The notes under the pieces were generated by a model. The model was not told where the DNA came from, did no database searches, and saw only the letters and a list, made by a program, of their open reading frames with translations. The position numbers were made by a program, and so were the translations under genes. 64,000 nucleotides of DNA from Vreelandella subterranea (lineage in GTDB: Bacteria > Pseudomonadota > Gammaproteobacteria > Pseudomonadales > Halomonadaceae): positions 62,001-126,000 of the forward strand of contig NZ_FOGS01000001.1 of the NCBI RefSeq assembly GCF_900111305.1, written 5' to 3'. Shown in pieces: positions 20,006 to 29,906 of this stretch. Each line of letters opens with the position of its first letter. The stretch's first letter is position 1.

Positions 20006-21232
20006 TTACGAATCAAACGCCTCCTGGGCAGAAAAGCGATATACCGTGCGTGAGCGATAGGTCTCGCCGGGCTCCAGGACCGTGCTGGGAAACGCCTCCT
20101 GGTTGGGAGAATCGGGATAATGCTGGGTTTCCAGGGCAAAGCCGGAACGGTGTCCGTAAGGCTCGCCCCGCTTGCCGGTCAGGCTGCCGTCGAGAAAATT
20201 ACCCGAATAGAACTGGATGCCTGGCTCCGTGGTTTCGATTTCCACCATGCGTCCGCTTTGCGGCTCCCATACCTTGGCAGCCAAGACAAGCTCATCCGAC
20301 GCTGCGTTGTCGCGATCCAGCACGAAGTTGTGGTCATAGCCACCGCCAAAACCCAACTGCTCGTTGTCCTGATCAATCCGCTCACCGATCGGCGTCGGCT
20401 GGGTAAAGTCGAACGGTGTGCCGTCTACCGAGCGGATTTCGCCGGTGGGAATCAGGTTGTCGTTGACCGGTGTAAATTCAGAAGCGTTGATCAGCAAATG
20501 GTGATCGAGAACGGTGTCGCTGCCTTCGCCCTTCAGGTTGAAGTAGCTGTGCTGGGTCAGGTTGACCGGCGTGACTTTATCAGTGGTGGCGCGATAATCC
20601 ACCATCAGCTCATCGTTATCGGTCAGGGTGTAGGTGACTTGCGTCTCCAGCCTCCCCGGATAGCCCTCTTCGCCATCCTCGCTGATATAGCGCAGCGCAA
20701 GCCCCGTGCCCGACGCGTTATCGAACGGCTCGGCCTGCCACAAGACCTTATCGAAGCCCTGATCGCCGCCGTGTAGATGATTGTTGCCATCATTGGTGGC
20801 CAGTGAGTAGGTCTCGCCATCGAGCGAAAACTGACCACCCGCTATGCGGTTGCCGTAGCGCCCGATGATGGCACCGAAATAGGGATTGGCCTGGCGGTAT
20901 TGGTCGGAAAGATAGGCCTCAAGCGAGTCGAAACCCAGCGCGATATCATCGAACTCACCGTCTACATCGGGCGTCTTCAATGACAGGATGATGCCACCGT
21001 AGTTGGTGACCTGAAGTTCGATGCCGTTGGCATTGGTCAACCGGTAGACATCGACCTGGCGGCCGTCGGGTAAGTGTCCAAATACCGATTTATCAATGCT
21101 GCGTTCCGCGCCATTTCCAGCGGTGGTTTCTTCGCCTTGTGCCTGGGTGGCGCCAAGCAATAGCATCGTGATACCGGCACTCAATAACAGGCTGGGCCTT
21201 GCGCTGACCCCATGAGCGTACATGAGAGGCAT
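20006..21232 (-). CDS. Periplasmic aldose 1-epimerase (mutarotase)
   Basis: This 408-residue galactose mutarotase-type protein has an N-terminal signal peptide (hydrophobic 11-30, likely cut near TQAQG). Family motifs are NPYFGAIIGRYGNR, HLHGGDQGFDKVLW, NLTQHSYFNL (with the catalytic His) and TTEPGIQFYSGN (with the catalytic Glu). It interconverts alpha and beta anomers of aldoses, here outside the inner membrane. First in the operon with araFGH and the arabinonate dehydratase, it probably presents the anomer used by the binding protein. It is divergent from a LysR gene. Confidence 0.85.
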   Translation of the reverse strand: MPLMYAHGVSARPSLLLSAGITMLLLGATQAQGEETTAGNGAERSIDKSVFGHLPDGRQVDVYRLTNANGIELQVTNYGGIILSLKTPDVDGEFDDIALGFDSLEAYLSDQYRQANPYFGAIIGRYGNRIAGGQFSLDGETYSLATNDGNNHLHGGDQGFDKVLWQAEPFDNASGTGLALRYISEDGEEGYPGRLETQVTYTLTDNDELMVDYRATTDKVTPVNLTQHSYFNLKGEGSDTVLDHHLLINASEFTPVNDNLIPTGEIRSVDGTPFDFTQPTPIGERIDQDNEQLGFGGGYDHNFVLDRDNAASDELVLAAKVWEPQSGRMVEIETTEPGIQFYSGNFLDGSLTGKRGEPYGHRSGFALETQHYPDSPNQEAFPSTVLEPGETYRSRTVYRFSAQEAFDS

Positions 21233-21339
21233 GAGACTGCTCCTTGCGTTTTTGTTATTAGGGCGACGTTAGCGTCGCCTGTACAAGCGTTACAGTAGAC
21301 ACCTCCGCCATAACCAACCAATATACGAACATGGCAACT

Positions 21340-21361
21340 TTGATATGCTTATTGCTATCAA
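21340..21361. promoter_or_regulatory. Inverted repeat in the mutarotase/LysR divergent promoter
   Basis: TTGATA (21340-21345) and TATCAA (21356-21361) form a perfect 6-bp dyad with a 10-base spacer, 21 bp before the LysR start. The T-N-A spacing is typical of LysR autoregulatory sites. Confidence 0.45.
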
Positions 21362-21382
21362 TAACAACAAAAGGCTTATTCC

Positions 21383-22324
21383 ATGGGCGTTCTCAGCGAG
21401 AACTGGTTTTTGGACGTGCGACTAAAGTTGCGCCATCTGCAGCTATTTTTAGCGCTCGACGAGCAGCGTAACCTTCACCGTGCGGCCGCTCAGTTACATA
21501 TGAGCCAGCCCGCCGCCTCCAAGTTACTCAGCGACCTGGAAACCAACCTGGGCACTCGTTTATTCGACCGCCACCCTCGCGGACTGACGCCTAACTGGTA
21601 CGGCGAGATAATGATTCGCCACGCGCACAGCATGTTATCGACACTGCGCCAAACGGGTGAGGAGTTGAATGCCCTAGGTGAAGGCAATGCAGGTACGGTG
21701 GCCGTCGGCACGGTAATGGCCCCGGCGGTGACGCTACTGACCAGCGCCATCGAGCGAGTACACAGAGACCGGCCGGGACTCAAGATCAGTGTTGATGTGG
21801 ATGTCAGCAAGGCCCTGGTGCCACGCTTGCTTGAGGGCGAACTGGACTTCGCGATTACGCGGATTCCGGCGGGCTTTGACGTGGAGCGCTTTGTATTTGA
21901 AGAGATTGGCGAAGAAGAACTGTGTTTTGTCTGCCGCCAAAATCACCCGTTAGCCGATAAAACCACACTTAGCCTGTGCGACATGGCGGACTACCCGTGG
22001 TCGCTACAGCCCATTGGGGCGCTGATGCGTCAGCGGGTCGACAGCCTGTTTTTGCATCATCAGGTAACGCCGCCGCGCCAAATCGTCGATACTGCGGATT
22101 TAATGGTGTCCCTCGCGCTGGTCGATAAATCCGACACCATCACAGTGACCACCCGCGAGGCCGCCAACCTGCTATGCAACCCGCAACGCTTCCATCTGCT
22201 GCCCTTCAGCGAGACGCTCAGCGTTCAACCCTATGGGCTGGTGAGTTTGCGCCACCAGCGGCTCTCCCCCGGCGCCGCCACCTTGATGAGCGCCCTGCGT
22301 GACATTATTGCGCAAGGCCGCTAA
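21383..22324 (+). CDS. LysR-type regulator, GbpR-like
   Basis: This 313-residue LysR protein has a helix-turn-helix at about 20-60 (LALDEQRNLHRAAAQLHMSQPAASKLLSDL region) and a periplasmic-binding-like effector domain. It resembles GbpR of Agrobacterium, which controls a galactose/arabinose transporter and neighbours gguC; here too a GguC-family gene follows. Likely targets are the divergent mutarotase-araFGH-dehydratase operon and possibly the downstream araD1 operon. The first ATG has a weak ribosome site; a GTG 33 bases in (VRLKLRHL) would also give a complete domain. Confidence 0.78.
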   Translation: MGVLSENWFLDVRLKLRHLQLFLALDEQRNLHRAAAQLHMSQPAASKLLSDLETNLGTRLFDRHPRGLTPNWYGEIMIRHAHSMLSTLRQTGEELNALGEGNAGTVAVGTVMAPAVTLLTSAIERVHRDRPGLKISVDVDVSKALVPRLLEGELDFAITRIPAGFDVERFVFEEIGEEELCFVCRQNHPLADKTTLSLCDMADYPWSLQPIGALMRQRVDSLFLHHQVTPPRQIVDTADLMVSLALVDKSDTITVTTREAANLLCNPQRFHLLPFSETLSVQPYGLVSLRHQRLSPGAATLMSALRDIIAQGR

Positions 22325-22362
22325 CCCGCTAAGGCCATCACCACCCACAGGCACCAAGCAAC

Positions 22363-22407
22363 CATACAAAAGTTTATGTTGAACAATTTACACCAATGTT
22401 CAACATT
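22363..22407 (+). promoter_or_regulatory. Paired GntR/FadR-type operators upstream of araD1
   Basis: Two palindromic sites lie with centres 20 bp apart: TATGTTGAACAAT (22375-22387) and the perfect odd-centred AATGTTCAACATT (22395-22407). Bases 22363-22385 recur with a single mismatch at 29732-29754 in another promoter of the same regulon. The FadR-type regulator at 26066-26857 is the likely ligand. Confidence 0.6.
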
Positions 22408-22478
22408 AGGTAGCTTGTGGGCTTGTCTAAACACTTTGATCACCACGTTTTCCATAACAATTATCTCTAGGAACCCCC

Positions 22479-23465
22479 ATGCGACTGATTCAGTTTGACC
22501 ATCAGGACCAGGTTCGCGCCGCGCTGGTCGAGAGCGAAGAGCAGGTCAGACTGCTCGATTGCGACACCTACACCCTGGCCAGCCGGGCGATTAGCGCCGG
22601 TAAGCCGCTCAGCGAGATGGTGACGGAAGCGCTGACCGACACTCGCCTTGATTACCAGGCGCTGGTCGACGATAAGCGCCTGCTGCCACCGCTGACGCAT
22701 AGCGACCCGGCGCACTGCCTGGTGACCGGCACTGGCCTTACCCACCTGGGCAGTGCCGATACCCGCTCGGCGATGCACGCCAAAGCGCAAGCGGCTGAAG
22801 AGGATATGACCGACTCCATGCGCATGTTCAAGCTGGGCGTGGAAGGCGGCAAACCCGACGCAGGCCAGCTTGGTGCCCAGCCGGAGTGGTTCTACAAGGG
22901 CGACGGCCAGTGCGTGGTGGCCCCGGAAGCAGCAATCCCCTCCCCCGCCTTTGCTGAAGATGCAGGCGAGGAGCCCGAGCTGGCAGGCCTTTATGTGATC
23001 GGCAATGATGGCCAACCCTGGCGCGTCGGCTATGCTTTGGGTAACGAGTTCTCTGACCACGTCACCGAGCGCTTCAACTACCTGTGGCTGGCCCACTCCA
23101 AGCTACGCGCCTGCAGTTTTGGGCCCGAGCTGTTGATTGGCGAGCTGCCCGCGCACTTGGAGGGTACCAGCCGTATCCAGCGCAGTGGCGAAACGGTGTG
23201 GGAGAAGCCCTTTCTAACCGGCGAGGCCAACATGGCCCATAGCCTGGCCAACCTGGAGTATCACCACTTTAAATACCCGGGTTTCCGCCGCCCCGGCGAT
23301 GTGCATGTGCACTTTTTTGGCACCGCAACACTTAGCTTCGCCGACGGCATCAAGGTGCGCGAAGGCGATCGCTTCGAGATCAATATCCATGAATTTGGCC
23401 GCGCCCTGCGCAACCCGCTACGGGTTGAAGCAGACACACCGGCCATCAGCGTGAAACCGCTTTAA
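22479..23465 (+). CDS. L-2-keto-3-deoxyarabinonate dehydratase (AraD1/GguC family)
   Basis: This 328-residue member of the fumarylacetoacetase-like superfamily belongs to the GguC/AraD1 group: GTGLTHLGSADTR near 88, PEWFYKGDG near 146, YALGNEFSDHVTE near 197 and DVHVHFFGTATLSF near 275. AraD1 converts L-2-keto-3-deoxyarabinonate to 2-oxoglutarate semialdehyde with loss of water. The semialdehyde dehydrogenase is encoded 31 bp downstream. It is controlled from a promoter carrying paired GntR-type operators. Name by remembered family sequence; the catalytic assignment fits the full pathway present nearby. Confidence 0.82.
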   Translation: MRLIQFDHQDQVRAALVESEEQVRLLDCDTYTLASRAISAGKPLSEMVTEALTDTRLDYQALVDDKRLLPPLTHSDPAHCLVTGTGLTHLGSADTRSAMHAKAQAAEEDMTDSMRMFKLGVEGGKPDAGQLGAQPEWFYKGDGQCVVAPEAAIPSPAFAEDAGEEPELAGLYVIGNDGQPWRVGYALGNEFSDHVTERFNYLWLAHSKLRACSFGPELLIGELPAHLEGTSRIQRSGETVWEKPFLTGEANMAHSLANLEYHHFKYPGFRRPGDVHVHFFGTATLSFADGIKVREGDRFEINIHEFGRALRNPLRVEADTPAISVKPL

Positions 23466-23496
23466 CACCTGAATTTTTACACCAACAGGAGGTTGT

Positions 23497-25071
23497 ATGA
23501 CTCTGGAAGGCAAACTACTTATTGGCCAGCAGGCCATCAGCGGTAATCAGGCGGACATTCAAGCCGTCAACCCTGCCACCGGCAAGACCCTGGACCCCGT
23601 CTACCACGGCGGCGGCAAGGCGGAAGTGGAGCAGGCGTGTGAACTTGCCGAAGCGGCGTACGCCACTTACCGCGAAACCTCGCTTGAAGACCGGGCCGTG
23701 TTCCTCGAAACCATCGCCAGCGAGATCGAGGCAATCGGCGAAGAACTGACCGAGCGTGGTGTCGCCGAAACCGGCCTCCCCGAAGCACGCCTGCAGGGCG
23801 AACGTGGCCGTACCTGCGGCCAGCTTCGCTTGTTCGCCAGCGTGGTACGGGCCGGCGAGTGGCTCGATGTGCGCATTGACCCCGCCCTGCCCGATCGCGA
23901 ACCGATGCCGCGTGTCGACCTGCGCCAGCGGCATATTGGCCTTGGCCCGGTAGCGGTATTTGGCGCCAGCAACTTCCCGCTGGCTTTCAGCGTTGCCGGT
24001 GGCGATACCGCTTCAGCACTGGCCGCAGGCTGCCCGGTGGTGGTCAAGGGCCATTCCGCCCACCCCGGCACTTCCGAGCTGGTGGGTCGCGCCATTCAGC
24101 GCGCCGTTGCCAAGTGCAACCTGCCTGAAGGCGTCTTTTCGCTGCTGTTCGGTTCCGGCAAGGAGATTGGTCAGGCACTGGTCGCCGACCCGCGCATTCA
24201 GGCGGTGGGCTTCACCGGCTCACGCAGTGGCGGTACGGCATTGATGGCCACCGCCCAGGCGCGCCCGCAGCCGATCCCGGTCTACGCCGAGATGAGCTCC
24301 ATCAACCCGGTGTTCCTGCTGCCGGAAGCGCTCAAGGCACGTGGCAAAGCCATCGCCGAAGGCTTCGTCGGTTCCCTCAACATGGGCGCCGGTCAGTTCT
24401 GCACCAACCCTGGCCTGGTGATCGGGGTGAAGGGTGCTGATCTTGATGCCTTCATCGATACCGCTGGTGAAGGCGTCAAAGGTAGTGCCGCCCAGACCAT
24501 GCTCACACCGGGCGTTCATGGTGCCTACAACGATGGCATTGGTGCCCTGGCTAACCACCCCAACGTTCGCAACGTCGCCCGTGGTCAGGCCGGTGAAGGC
24601 CCGAATGCTTGCCAAAGCGGGCTATTTGTCGCTAGTGCGACCGACTTCCTAGGGGATGAGGCTTTGCAAGCCGAAGTATTCGGTGCCAGCTCGCTGGTCA
24701 TTGAGTGCGCCAACGTCGACGAAATGCAGCGGGTTGCTTCCCAGGTCGAAGGCCAGCTCACCATTACGCTACACATGGATGACGGCGACCTGGCCACCGC
24801 CAAGCAACTGCTGCCCACCCTGGAGCGCAAGGCGGGGCGGATTCTGGCCAACGGCTGGCCAACCGGGGTGGAAGTATGCCACGCCATGGTGCACGGCGGC
24901 CCTTATCCGGCGACGTCGGACTCCCGCACCACCTCGGTAGGCAGCGCGGCGATTTTCCGCTTCCTGCGCCCGGTGTGCTACCAGGCGTTGCCGGAAGGGT
25001 TACTGCCCGAGGCGCTCCGTGACGGCAATCCCTATGGCGTCTCACGCCTGGTCGATGGCAAGCGTGAATGA
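23497..25071 (+). CDS. 2-oxoglutarate semialdehyde dehydrogenase
   Basis: This 524-residue aldehyde dehydrogenase belongs to the NADP-preferring branch used in sugar-acid catabolism. It has [20 protein letters not shown] (159-178), K184 in [12 protein letters not shown]265 in YAEMSS and nucleophile C302 in [10 protein letters not shown]. It oxidises 2-oxoglutarate semialdehyde to 2-oxoglutarate (EC 1.2.1.26), the last step shared by L-arabinose and D-xylose oxidation. It is co-transcribed with araD1 (31-bp gap, AGGAGG before the ATG). It is convergent with the arabinose dehydrogenase gene 19 bp away. Confidence 0.87.
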   Translation: MTLEGKLLIGQQAISGNQADIQAVNPATGKTLDPVYHGGGKAEVEQACELAEAAYATYRETSLEDRAVFLETIASEIEAIGEELTERGVAETGLPEARLQGERGRTCGQLRLFASVVRAGEWLDVRIDPALPDREPMPRVDLRQRHIGLGPVAVFGASNFPLAFSVAGGDTASALAAGCPVVVKGHSAHPGTSELVGRAIQRAVAKCNLPEGVFSLLFGSGKEIGQALVADPRIQAVGFTGSRSGGTALMATAQARPQPIPVYAEMSSINPVFLLPEALKARGKAIAEGFVGSLNMGAGQFCTNPGLVIGVKGADLDAFIDTAGEGVKGSAAQTMLTPGVHGAYNDGIGALANHPNVRNVARGQAGEGPNACQSGLFVASATDFLGDEALQAEVFGASSLVIECANVDEMQRVASQVEGQLTITLHMDDGDLATAKQLLPTLERKAGRILANGWPTGVEVCHAMVHGGPYPATSDSRTTSVGSAAIFRFLRPVCYQALPEGLLPEALRDGNPYGVSRLVDGKRE

Positions 25072-25090
25072 ACGAGCGTCACTTGAGACG

Positions 25091-26017
25091 TTACTCGATA
25101 AAGGCGTCGGTGGTTTCACGATGACCATATAGAAACGCATCGGCGACCTGGCGCAGCGGGGCAACATCCACCTCGCTGCGTTTTTTTGCGATCAACTCGC
25201 CAAACCGCGCGTAGAGACCTTGATATTCGCGCTCTTCAGCGTCGATGAGGACGTCGCCGTCAATCACTAGACGGCAGCCGCCCTGAGTAAGGCTCAGGCG
25301 GCTTCCATCACTGTCGATATGCATATCCCAGGTGGGCGGGCCGGGCTGACGAAAGTCAAAATCAGCCTCAATCGCCGCGCCTTCTGGATCGGTGAAGGAG
25401 AGCTCCGCTGCAATGGGGGTTTGCGCATTACTGGGTACCTGCAGCCACGCTTTTTGCAGGAAAAATGGCTGCGGCAAAATAGCGGTGGCAATCGACAGCG
25501 CGTTAATACCCGGGTCAAATACGCCCATGCCACCGACCTCCCATATCCACGCCTGGCCTGGGTGCCATACCCGTACGTCTTCCTTCCATTCGATCTCTAC
25601 CCGCTGCACATGACGCTCACTCAACCACTGCCGGGCATGAGCCACGCCGGGGGCAAACCGCGAATGCCAGGCGGCAAACAGGCTAACGCCCTGCCGGGCA
25701 GCGGTGGCGATCAGGTCCTCCACTTCGCTTAGCGTTGCCCCTGGCGGCTTTTCCAGCAGCACGTGCTTGCCGCGCAAGAGCGCCGCCCGCGCCTGGGAGT
25801 AGCGCAGGTGGGTTGGCGTGCAGATCGCCACGGCGTCGATATCCGGATGGGCATCAAGCATCGCTTCCAGGCCTTGATAGCCAGGTAAATCCGGCAGTGA
25901 CGCATAAGGATCCGCCGTGGCGACAAGCTGGCAGTTCGGGGTGGCGGCTATCGCCGGCAAGTGCTGATCGCGGACGATCTTGCCCACGCCAACCAGGCCA
26001 AGGGTGAAGTCGGACAT
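25091..26017 (-). CDS. L-arabinose/D-galactose 1-dehydrogenase (Gfo/Idh/MocA)
   Basis: This 308-residue protein closely resembles Azospirillum L-arabinose 1-dehydrogenase (309 aa) and Pseudomonas galactose dehydrogenase. It has LGLVGVGKIVRDQHLPAI at the cofactor loop, LLEKPPGATLSEVE with the catalytic Lys, FAAWHSRFAP, WKEDVRVWHPGQAW and GVFDPGINALSI in the substrate domain. The expected reaction is L-arabinose (or D-galactose) plus NAD(P)+ to the 1,4-lactone. The ATG is preceded by GAGGT at 7 bases. It is the last gene of the operon xylD, eamA, gntR, dehydrogenase, 48 bp after gntR. Confidence 0.85.
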   Translation of the reverse strand: MSDFTLGLVGVGKIVRDQHLPAIAATPNCQLVATADPYASLPDLPGYQGLEAMLDAHPDIDAVAICTPTHLRYSQARAALLRGKHVLLEKPPGATLSEVEDLIATAARQGVSLFAAWHSRFAPGVAHARQWLSERHVQRVEIEWKEDVRVWHPGQAWIWEVGGMGVFDPGINALSIATAILPQPFFLQKAWLQVPSNAQTPIAAELSFTDPEGAAIEADFDFRQPGPPTWDMHIDSDGSRLSLTQGGCRLVIDGDVLIDAEEREYQGLYARFGELIAKKRSEVDVAPLRQVADAFLYGHRETTDAFIE

Positions 26018-26065
26018 ACGCTTACCTCAATTGAAAACGCTCACTCTATAACAGCGATCGGGGAG

Positions 26066-26857
26066 TCAGTGTGCCGTATGGAGCAGTTCAACAGTGCGCC
26101 CTAATGAGCTGGCGCTATGTTCAAGCCCCAGCGCCTCTGCGGTCCCCGCCAACACCGCTTGGGAAGCTAAAAAAGCCTCCCGGGGTCGGCGCAATCGAAT
26201 GCTCTCCATGAGATATCGATGGCGCTCCAGGCTCTCTTCAGGGTCGGAGGCACTCTCGTTGGACATGGATATCAGAATATAAATGGAGGGGCGCAGAATA
26301 TGCGAAAGCTGCGCCCAGACAATATTGTGGGTCGCCTTGAAGATCGCTTCGTGAAAGGCGATATCGCATTCGCTATGCAACCGTCGCTCTTCTTCGCAAG
26401 TCGCATTGCGCAGGTTCTGCCCCAGGCCTTCGAAGGCTTCCTCGATGGCGACCAGATCCCGCGCCTTGGCACGCTTGGCGGCGGTCATCGCCACATAGGG
26501 TTCAACGTCCAGACGAAAGGCGAGGATTTCGCGCTGAATATCCGGGTTGGGCGCCGCATAGCGGGTCAACCAGTCGGTCACCTGGGCATCGAGAATATGC
26601 CACTCCGAGTATTCACGTACCTTGGAACCATGGCCGGAGATACGCTCGATAATGCCCGCATCCACCAACTGACGCAGGTCGCTGCGTACCGCTGAGCGAT
26701 TGATCGCGAAGCGTTCGCATAAATCCAGCTCACGGGGGACAAAATCGCCAGGATGATAACGTCCTCCAAAAATCTCCTCGGCGAGATATTCGGCGATACT
26801 GGGGCGAGCGGCGGGTTTCCTTAAAGATGAAGTCAATGCGGTAGGCCCCTGTTTCAA
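26066..26857 (-). CDS. FadR-type GntR regulator of the pentose regulon
   Basis: This protein of about 263 residues has a GntR winged helix (ELDLCERFAINRSAVRSDLR near 43-62) followed by an all-helical FCD domain with metal-site residues (RLDVEPY, HEAIFKATHN, HRYLMESI). No ATG is available: the frame opens at TTG 26857 after an in-frame stop, and a second TTG 21 bases on has a better-spaced AGGGG, so the start is uncertain by 7 codons. It lies within the xylD operon and probably represses that operon, dctPQM-xylX and araD1, all of which carry the ATGTT-N-AACAT motif. The effector is probably a pentonate or its keto-deoxy acid. Confidence 0.8.
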   Translation of the reverse strand: MKQGPTALTSSLRKPAARPSIAEYLAEEIFGGRYHPGDFVPRELDLCERFAINRSAVRSDLRQLVDAGIIERISGHGSKVREYSEWHILDAQVTDWLTRYAAPNPDIQREILAFRLDVEPYVAMTAAKRAKARDLVAIEEAFEGLGQNLRNATCEEERRLHSECDIAFHEAIFKATHNIVWAQLSHILRPSIYILISMSNESASDPEESLERHRYLMESIRLRRPREAFLASQAVLAGTAEALGLEHSASSLGRTVELLHTAH

Positions 26858-26867
26858 TTCCTGTCAA

Positions 26868-27809
26868 TTATAACGTATTTGAACGGTCGACTGTCACTGA
26901 AATGGCATCAAGCCCGGCTCGCTGCCTCAGTTCCAGCCGCCGTTCATAGAGGCCTTTAGCGCTCAATGTCCCCAGTACCAGAACGCCGCCAACCATAGCC
27001 ATCGGCGCTGGCTGTTCGGCCAGAATCCACCAGGCCAGCAGCGTGCCTATCACCACTTCCAGAAGTAACAGCAAACCGACTTCAGCGGACGGGAGATACA
27101 GCGGCCCGCGCTGCAGCAGCGTCACACCGCAAGGCACAATAATCAGACAAAGCAGGATCACCACGGCTAGCTGGTTGGTGGCTGGCAGGGCCGGTTCGCT
27201 CCCCGCCAGCCAAAACAGCCCGGCAATGCTACCCACGACAATACCGTTAAACACCAGCATGGGGCTCATATCCACCCCTGGGCGCGTCCGGCAGAGGGTG
27301 AAGTTGATCGCCAGAGTTGTCGCCGCCATCAGGGCGAACGAGTTACCCAACCAGGAGCCAGCGCCCGCGTCATCGAGGGCGATCATGGCGATACCCAGCA
27401 TGCAAACAACGATGGCTGACCAGGTGCGTCTGGGCAGGCGCTCCTTAAGGATGATCCAGGAGAGTACCGCCGCCATTAACGGTGAACTGGCCAGTATCAT
27501 CAGTACGTTGCCCGCTTTCGTGTACTGGTTGCCCAACACGAACCCGCAGGTGGTCAGGCTGAACAATAGCGCCACGGCGATGCCCGTCCAGCCACAGCGA
27601 CGGTAGGCTGCCAGGGTACCTCGCCCGTAGCGCAGCAGGGCGATCAGCAGAAACCCCAGCCCTGAAAGAAAGCCACGCCACATCAGAATTTCTGCATCGG
27701 GCAGGTCGGCCACTTTGATCAGCAGAGCGTCCGGCGCCATGATGATCGCGCCACCCGCGGTCAACAGCAGGCCCTGCTGACGATGCGACAAGGTACTCAA
27801 ATGACTCAT
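26868..27809 (-). CDS. EamA-family membrane transporter
   Basis: This 313-residue DMT-superfamily protein has ten predicted helices in two EamA repeats (first ending near LGIAMIALDD, second containing LLLLEVVIGTLLAWWILAEQP). The start is taken at MSHLSTLSH; the frame extends 28 codons further into the xylD 3' end, but that part is basic and non-membrane. It lies between xylD and gntR in one operon. It may move a pathway sugar acid or an inhibitory intermediate; the substrate and direction are unknown. Confidence 0.75.
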   Translation of the reverse strand: MSHLSTLSHRQQGLLLTAGGAIIMAPDALLIKVADLPDAEILMWRGFLSGLGFLLIALLRYGRGTLAAYRRCGWTGIAVALLFSLTTCGFVLGNQYTKAGNVLMILASSPLMAAVLSWIILKERLPRRTWSAIVVCMLGIAMIALDDAGAGSWLGNSFALMAATTLAINFTLCRTRPGVDMSPMLVFNGIVVGSIAGLFWLAGSEPALPATNQLAVVILLCLIIVPCGVTLLQRGPLYLPSAEVGLLLLLEVVIGTLLAWWILAEQPAPMAMVGGVLVLGTLSAKGLYERRLELRQRAGLDAISVTVDRSNTL

Positions 27810-27855
27810 TCTGGTGCTTGCCCTTTTAGTGCTAACGCCTTTAGTAACCGCCCCT

Positions 27856-29658
27856 CTAATGATTATCCCTGGGCGGATGCTGGCGGGCCACATCGCGATA
27901 CTTGCTTGCTGACTCCAGCGTCATACCGCGATCCAGCGGCTCCACCATGCTGCGCTGGATCTCTTGCCAGGGCGTCTGGTGGCCGGGGTAGCGATAGCCC
28001 CCCTGCTGGGCCAAGCGCTCGCGGCGCGCTTCCAGTTCACCGGCATCAATCAACAGCTTCACTTCGCCGCGCTTGAGGTCGACCCGCAGCCGGTCGCCGC
28101 TTTCCAGCAGCGCCAAGCCGCCGCCGGTAGCCGCTTCCGGTGAGGCATTGAGAATCGATGGCGAACCGGAAGTGCCCGACTGGCGACCATCGCCGAGGCA
28201 TGGCAGGGACTCGATACCTTGTTTGATCAGCGCTTCCGGCGGCTGCATATTGACCACTTCGGCACCACCGGGGTGGCCGACGGGACCTGCGCCACGCATC
28301 ACCAGAATGGTGCGCGCGTCGATGTTGAGCGCCGGATCATCAATACGCGCGTGATAATCCTCGGAGCCATCGAATACCACCACCTTGCCTTCAAAGGCAT
28401 CGGGGTCGTTGGGGTCATTCAGGAAGCGTTCGCGGAAATCCCGGGAGATCACGCTGGTCTTCATCAACGCCGAGTCGAATAGATTGCCCTTGAGATTGAG
28501 GAAGCCCGCATGCTCGACAAGCGGGTCGGCATAGCGACAAATCACATCGGCGTCACGGGTTTCACGGCCTTCCAGATTATCGCCAATGGAGCGGCCATTG
28601 ACCGTCAGCGCATCGCCGTGCAGCTTACCGGCGGTATTTAGCTCATGGAGGATCGCCGGAACGCCCCCGGCACGGTGGAACTCTTCGCACAGGAAGGCAC
28701 CCGCCGGCATGACGTTGGCCAGCAGTGGAATCTCATGGCCTAGCCGCTGCCAATCATCGTTATCCAGTTCAATGCCCGCATGACGGGCAATGGCATTAAT
28801 GTGCACCGGCGCGTTTGAAGAACCGCCCAACGCCGAACACGCCACGATGGCGTTCTCAAACGCTTCCCGGGTCAGGATATCCAGCGGCCTGACATCCTCC
28901 CAGACCATATCGACGATTCGCGTGCCGGTATCGTAAGACACCATGGCACGCTCCTTGTAAGGCGCAGGAATGACTGCAGAGCCTGGCAGGCTCATGCCCA
29001 GCACCTCAGCCATGGAGTTCATGGTGGAGGCGGTGCCCATGGTGTTGCAGTGACCAATTGAAGGCGCCGAGTCGCTGGCCCGGGAAAGAAACTCGGCGTA
29101 GTCGATATCCCCCGCCGCCAGGCGCTTGCGAAGCTCCCAGATAATCGTGCCCGAACCGACCCGCTCGGCACCGCGCCAGCCATTCAGCATCGGCCCGCCG
29201 GACAGAACAATGGCCGGAATATTCACCGTCGCCGCCGCCATCAATGCAGCCGGCGTGGTTTTATCGCAGCCGGTGGTCAATACCACGCCATCTAATGGGT
29301 AGCCATGCAACACTTCCACGATGCCTAAGTAGGCGAGGTTACGATCCAGCGCCGCAGTAGGCCTGCGCACGTTTTCGTGGATAGGGTGCATGGGGAATTC
29401 AAACGGCACGCCGCCTGCGGCGCGAATACCGTCTTTGACTCGCTTTACCAGCTCAATGTGATGGCGGTTGCACGGGGTCAAGTCGGAGCCCGACTGACAA
29501 ATACCGATAATCGGCTTGCCGCTGGTCAACTCATCCAGCGTAATGCCGTAATTGAGATAGCGCTCGATGCACAGCGCCGTGGTGCCGGGATGATCAGGAT
29601 TGTCGAACCAGTAGCGTGACCGCAACTGCTCAGGGGCTATGCGTTGAAAGTTGGCCAT
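27856..29658 (-). CDS. xylD: D-xylonate dehydratase (XylD-like, IlvD/EDD family)
   Basis: This 600-residue IlvD/EDD enzyme has iron-sulfur ligands at C63 (GSDLTPC), C131 (GCDKTTPA) and C204 (GHCNTMG), offset by three from Caulobacter XylD. The start [13 protein letters not shown] and end of the protein (PRDNH) also parallel that enzyme. Expected reaction: D-xylonate to 2-keto-3-deoxy-D-xylonate (EC 4.2.1.82); D-gluconate or D-galactonate could also be used. It is the first gene of a minus-strand operon and divergent from the TRAP genes across a shared operator. GGAG lies 7 bases before the ATG. Confidence 0.82.
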   Translation of the reverse strand: MANFQRIAPEQLRSRYWFDNPDHPGTTALCIERYLNYGITLDELTSGKPIIGICQSGSDLTPCNRHHIELVKRVKDGIRAAGGVPFEFPMHPIHENVRRPTAALDRNLAYLGIVEVLHGYPLDGVVLTTGCDKTTPAALMAAATVNIPAIVLSGGPMLNGWRGAERVGSGTIIWELRKRLAAGDIDYAEFLSRASDSAPSIGHCNTMGTASTMNSMAEVLGMSLPGSAVIPAPYKERAMVSYDTGTRIVDMVWEDVRPLDILTREAFENAIVACSALGGSSNAPVHINAIARHAGIELDNDDWQRLGHEIPLLANVMPAGAFLCEEFHRAGGVPAILHELNTAGKLHGDALTVNGRSIGDNLEGRETRDADVICRYADPLVEHAGFLNLKGNLFDSALMKTSVISRDFRERFLNDPNDPDAFEGKVVVFDGSEDYHARIDDPALNIDARTILVMRGAGPVGHPGGAEVVNMQPPEALIKQGIESLPCLGDGRQSGTSGSPSILNASPEAATGGGLALLESGDRLRVDLKRGEVKLLIDAGELEARRERLAQQGGYRYPGHQTPWQEIQRSMVEPLDRGMTLESASKYRDVARQHPPRDNH

Positions 29659-29731
29659 GGTGCCGCTCCACGCCTAGAGTGAATATAGAGGTTAGTAGGC
29701 AAGGTACGCTTTCTTCACCTCAAGGTCGACA

Positions 29732-29756
29732 CATACAAAAGTATATGTTGAACATA
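29732..29756. promoter_or_regulatory. GntR/FadR-type operator between xylD and dctP
   Basis: A perfect odd-centred palindrome TATGTTGAACATA (29744-29756) is preceded by a segment that makes 29732-29754 identical, except for one base, to 22363-22385. It lies in the 248-bp divergent promoter region, 74 bp before xylD and 151 bp before dctP, so it could control both. Confidence 0.62.
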
Positions 29757-29906
29757 CAACCAAAACGTTAGACATTGACATAGGCATGGCGGCGCTTACC
29801 TGTCAAAGGCAACGCCGCTGACACACAACTACAATAGACACCACGCTGCAGTTCGCTTGCAAAATCCCTTCGGTGAAGTGGTCTGCAGCACGCCAGGAGA
29901 GTGACA

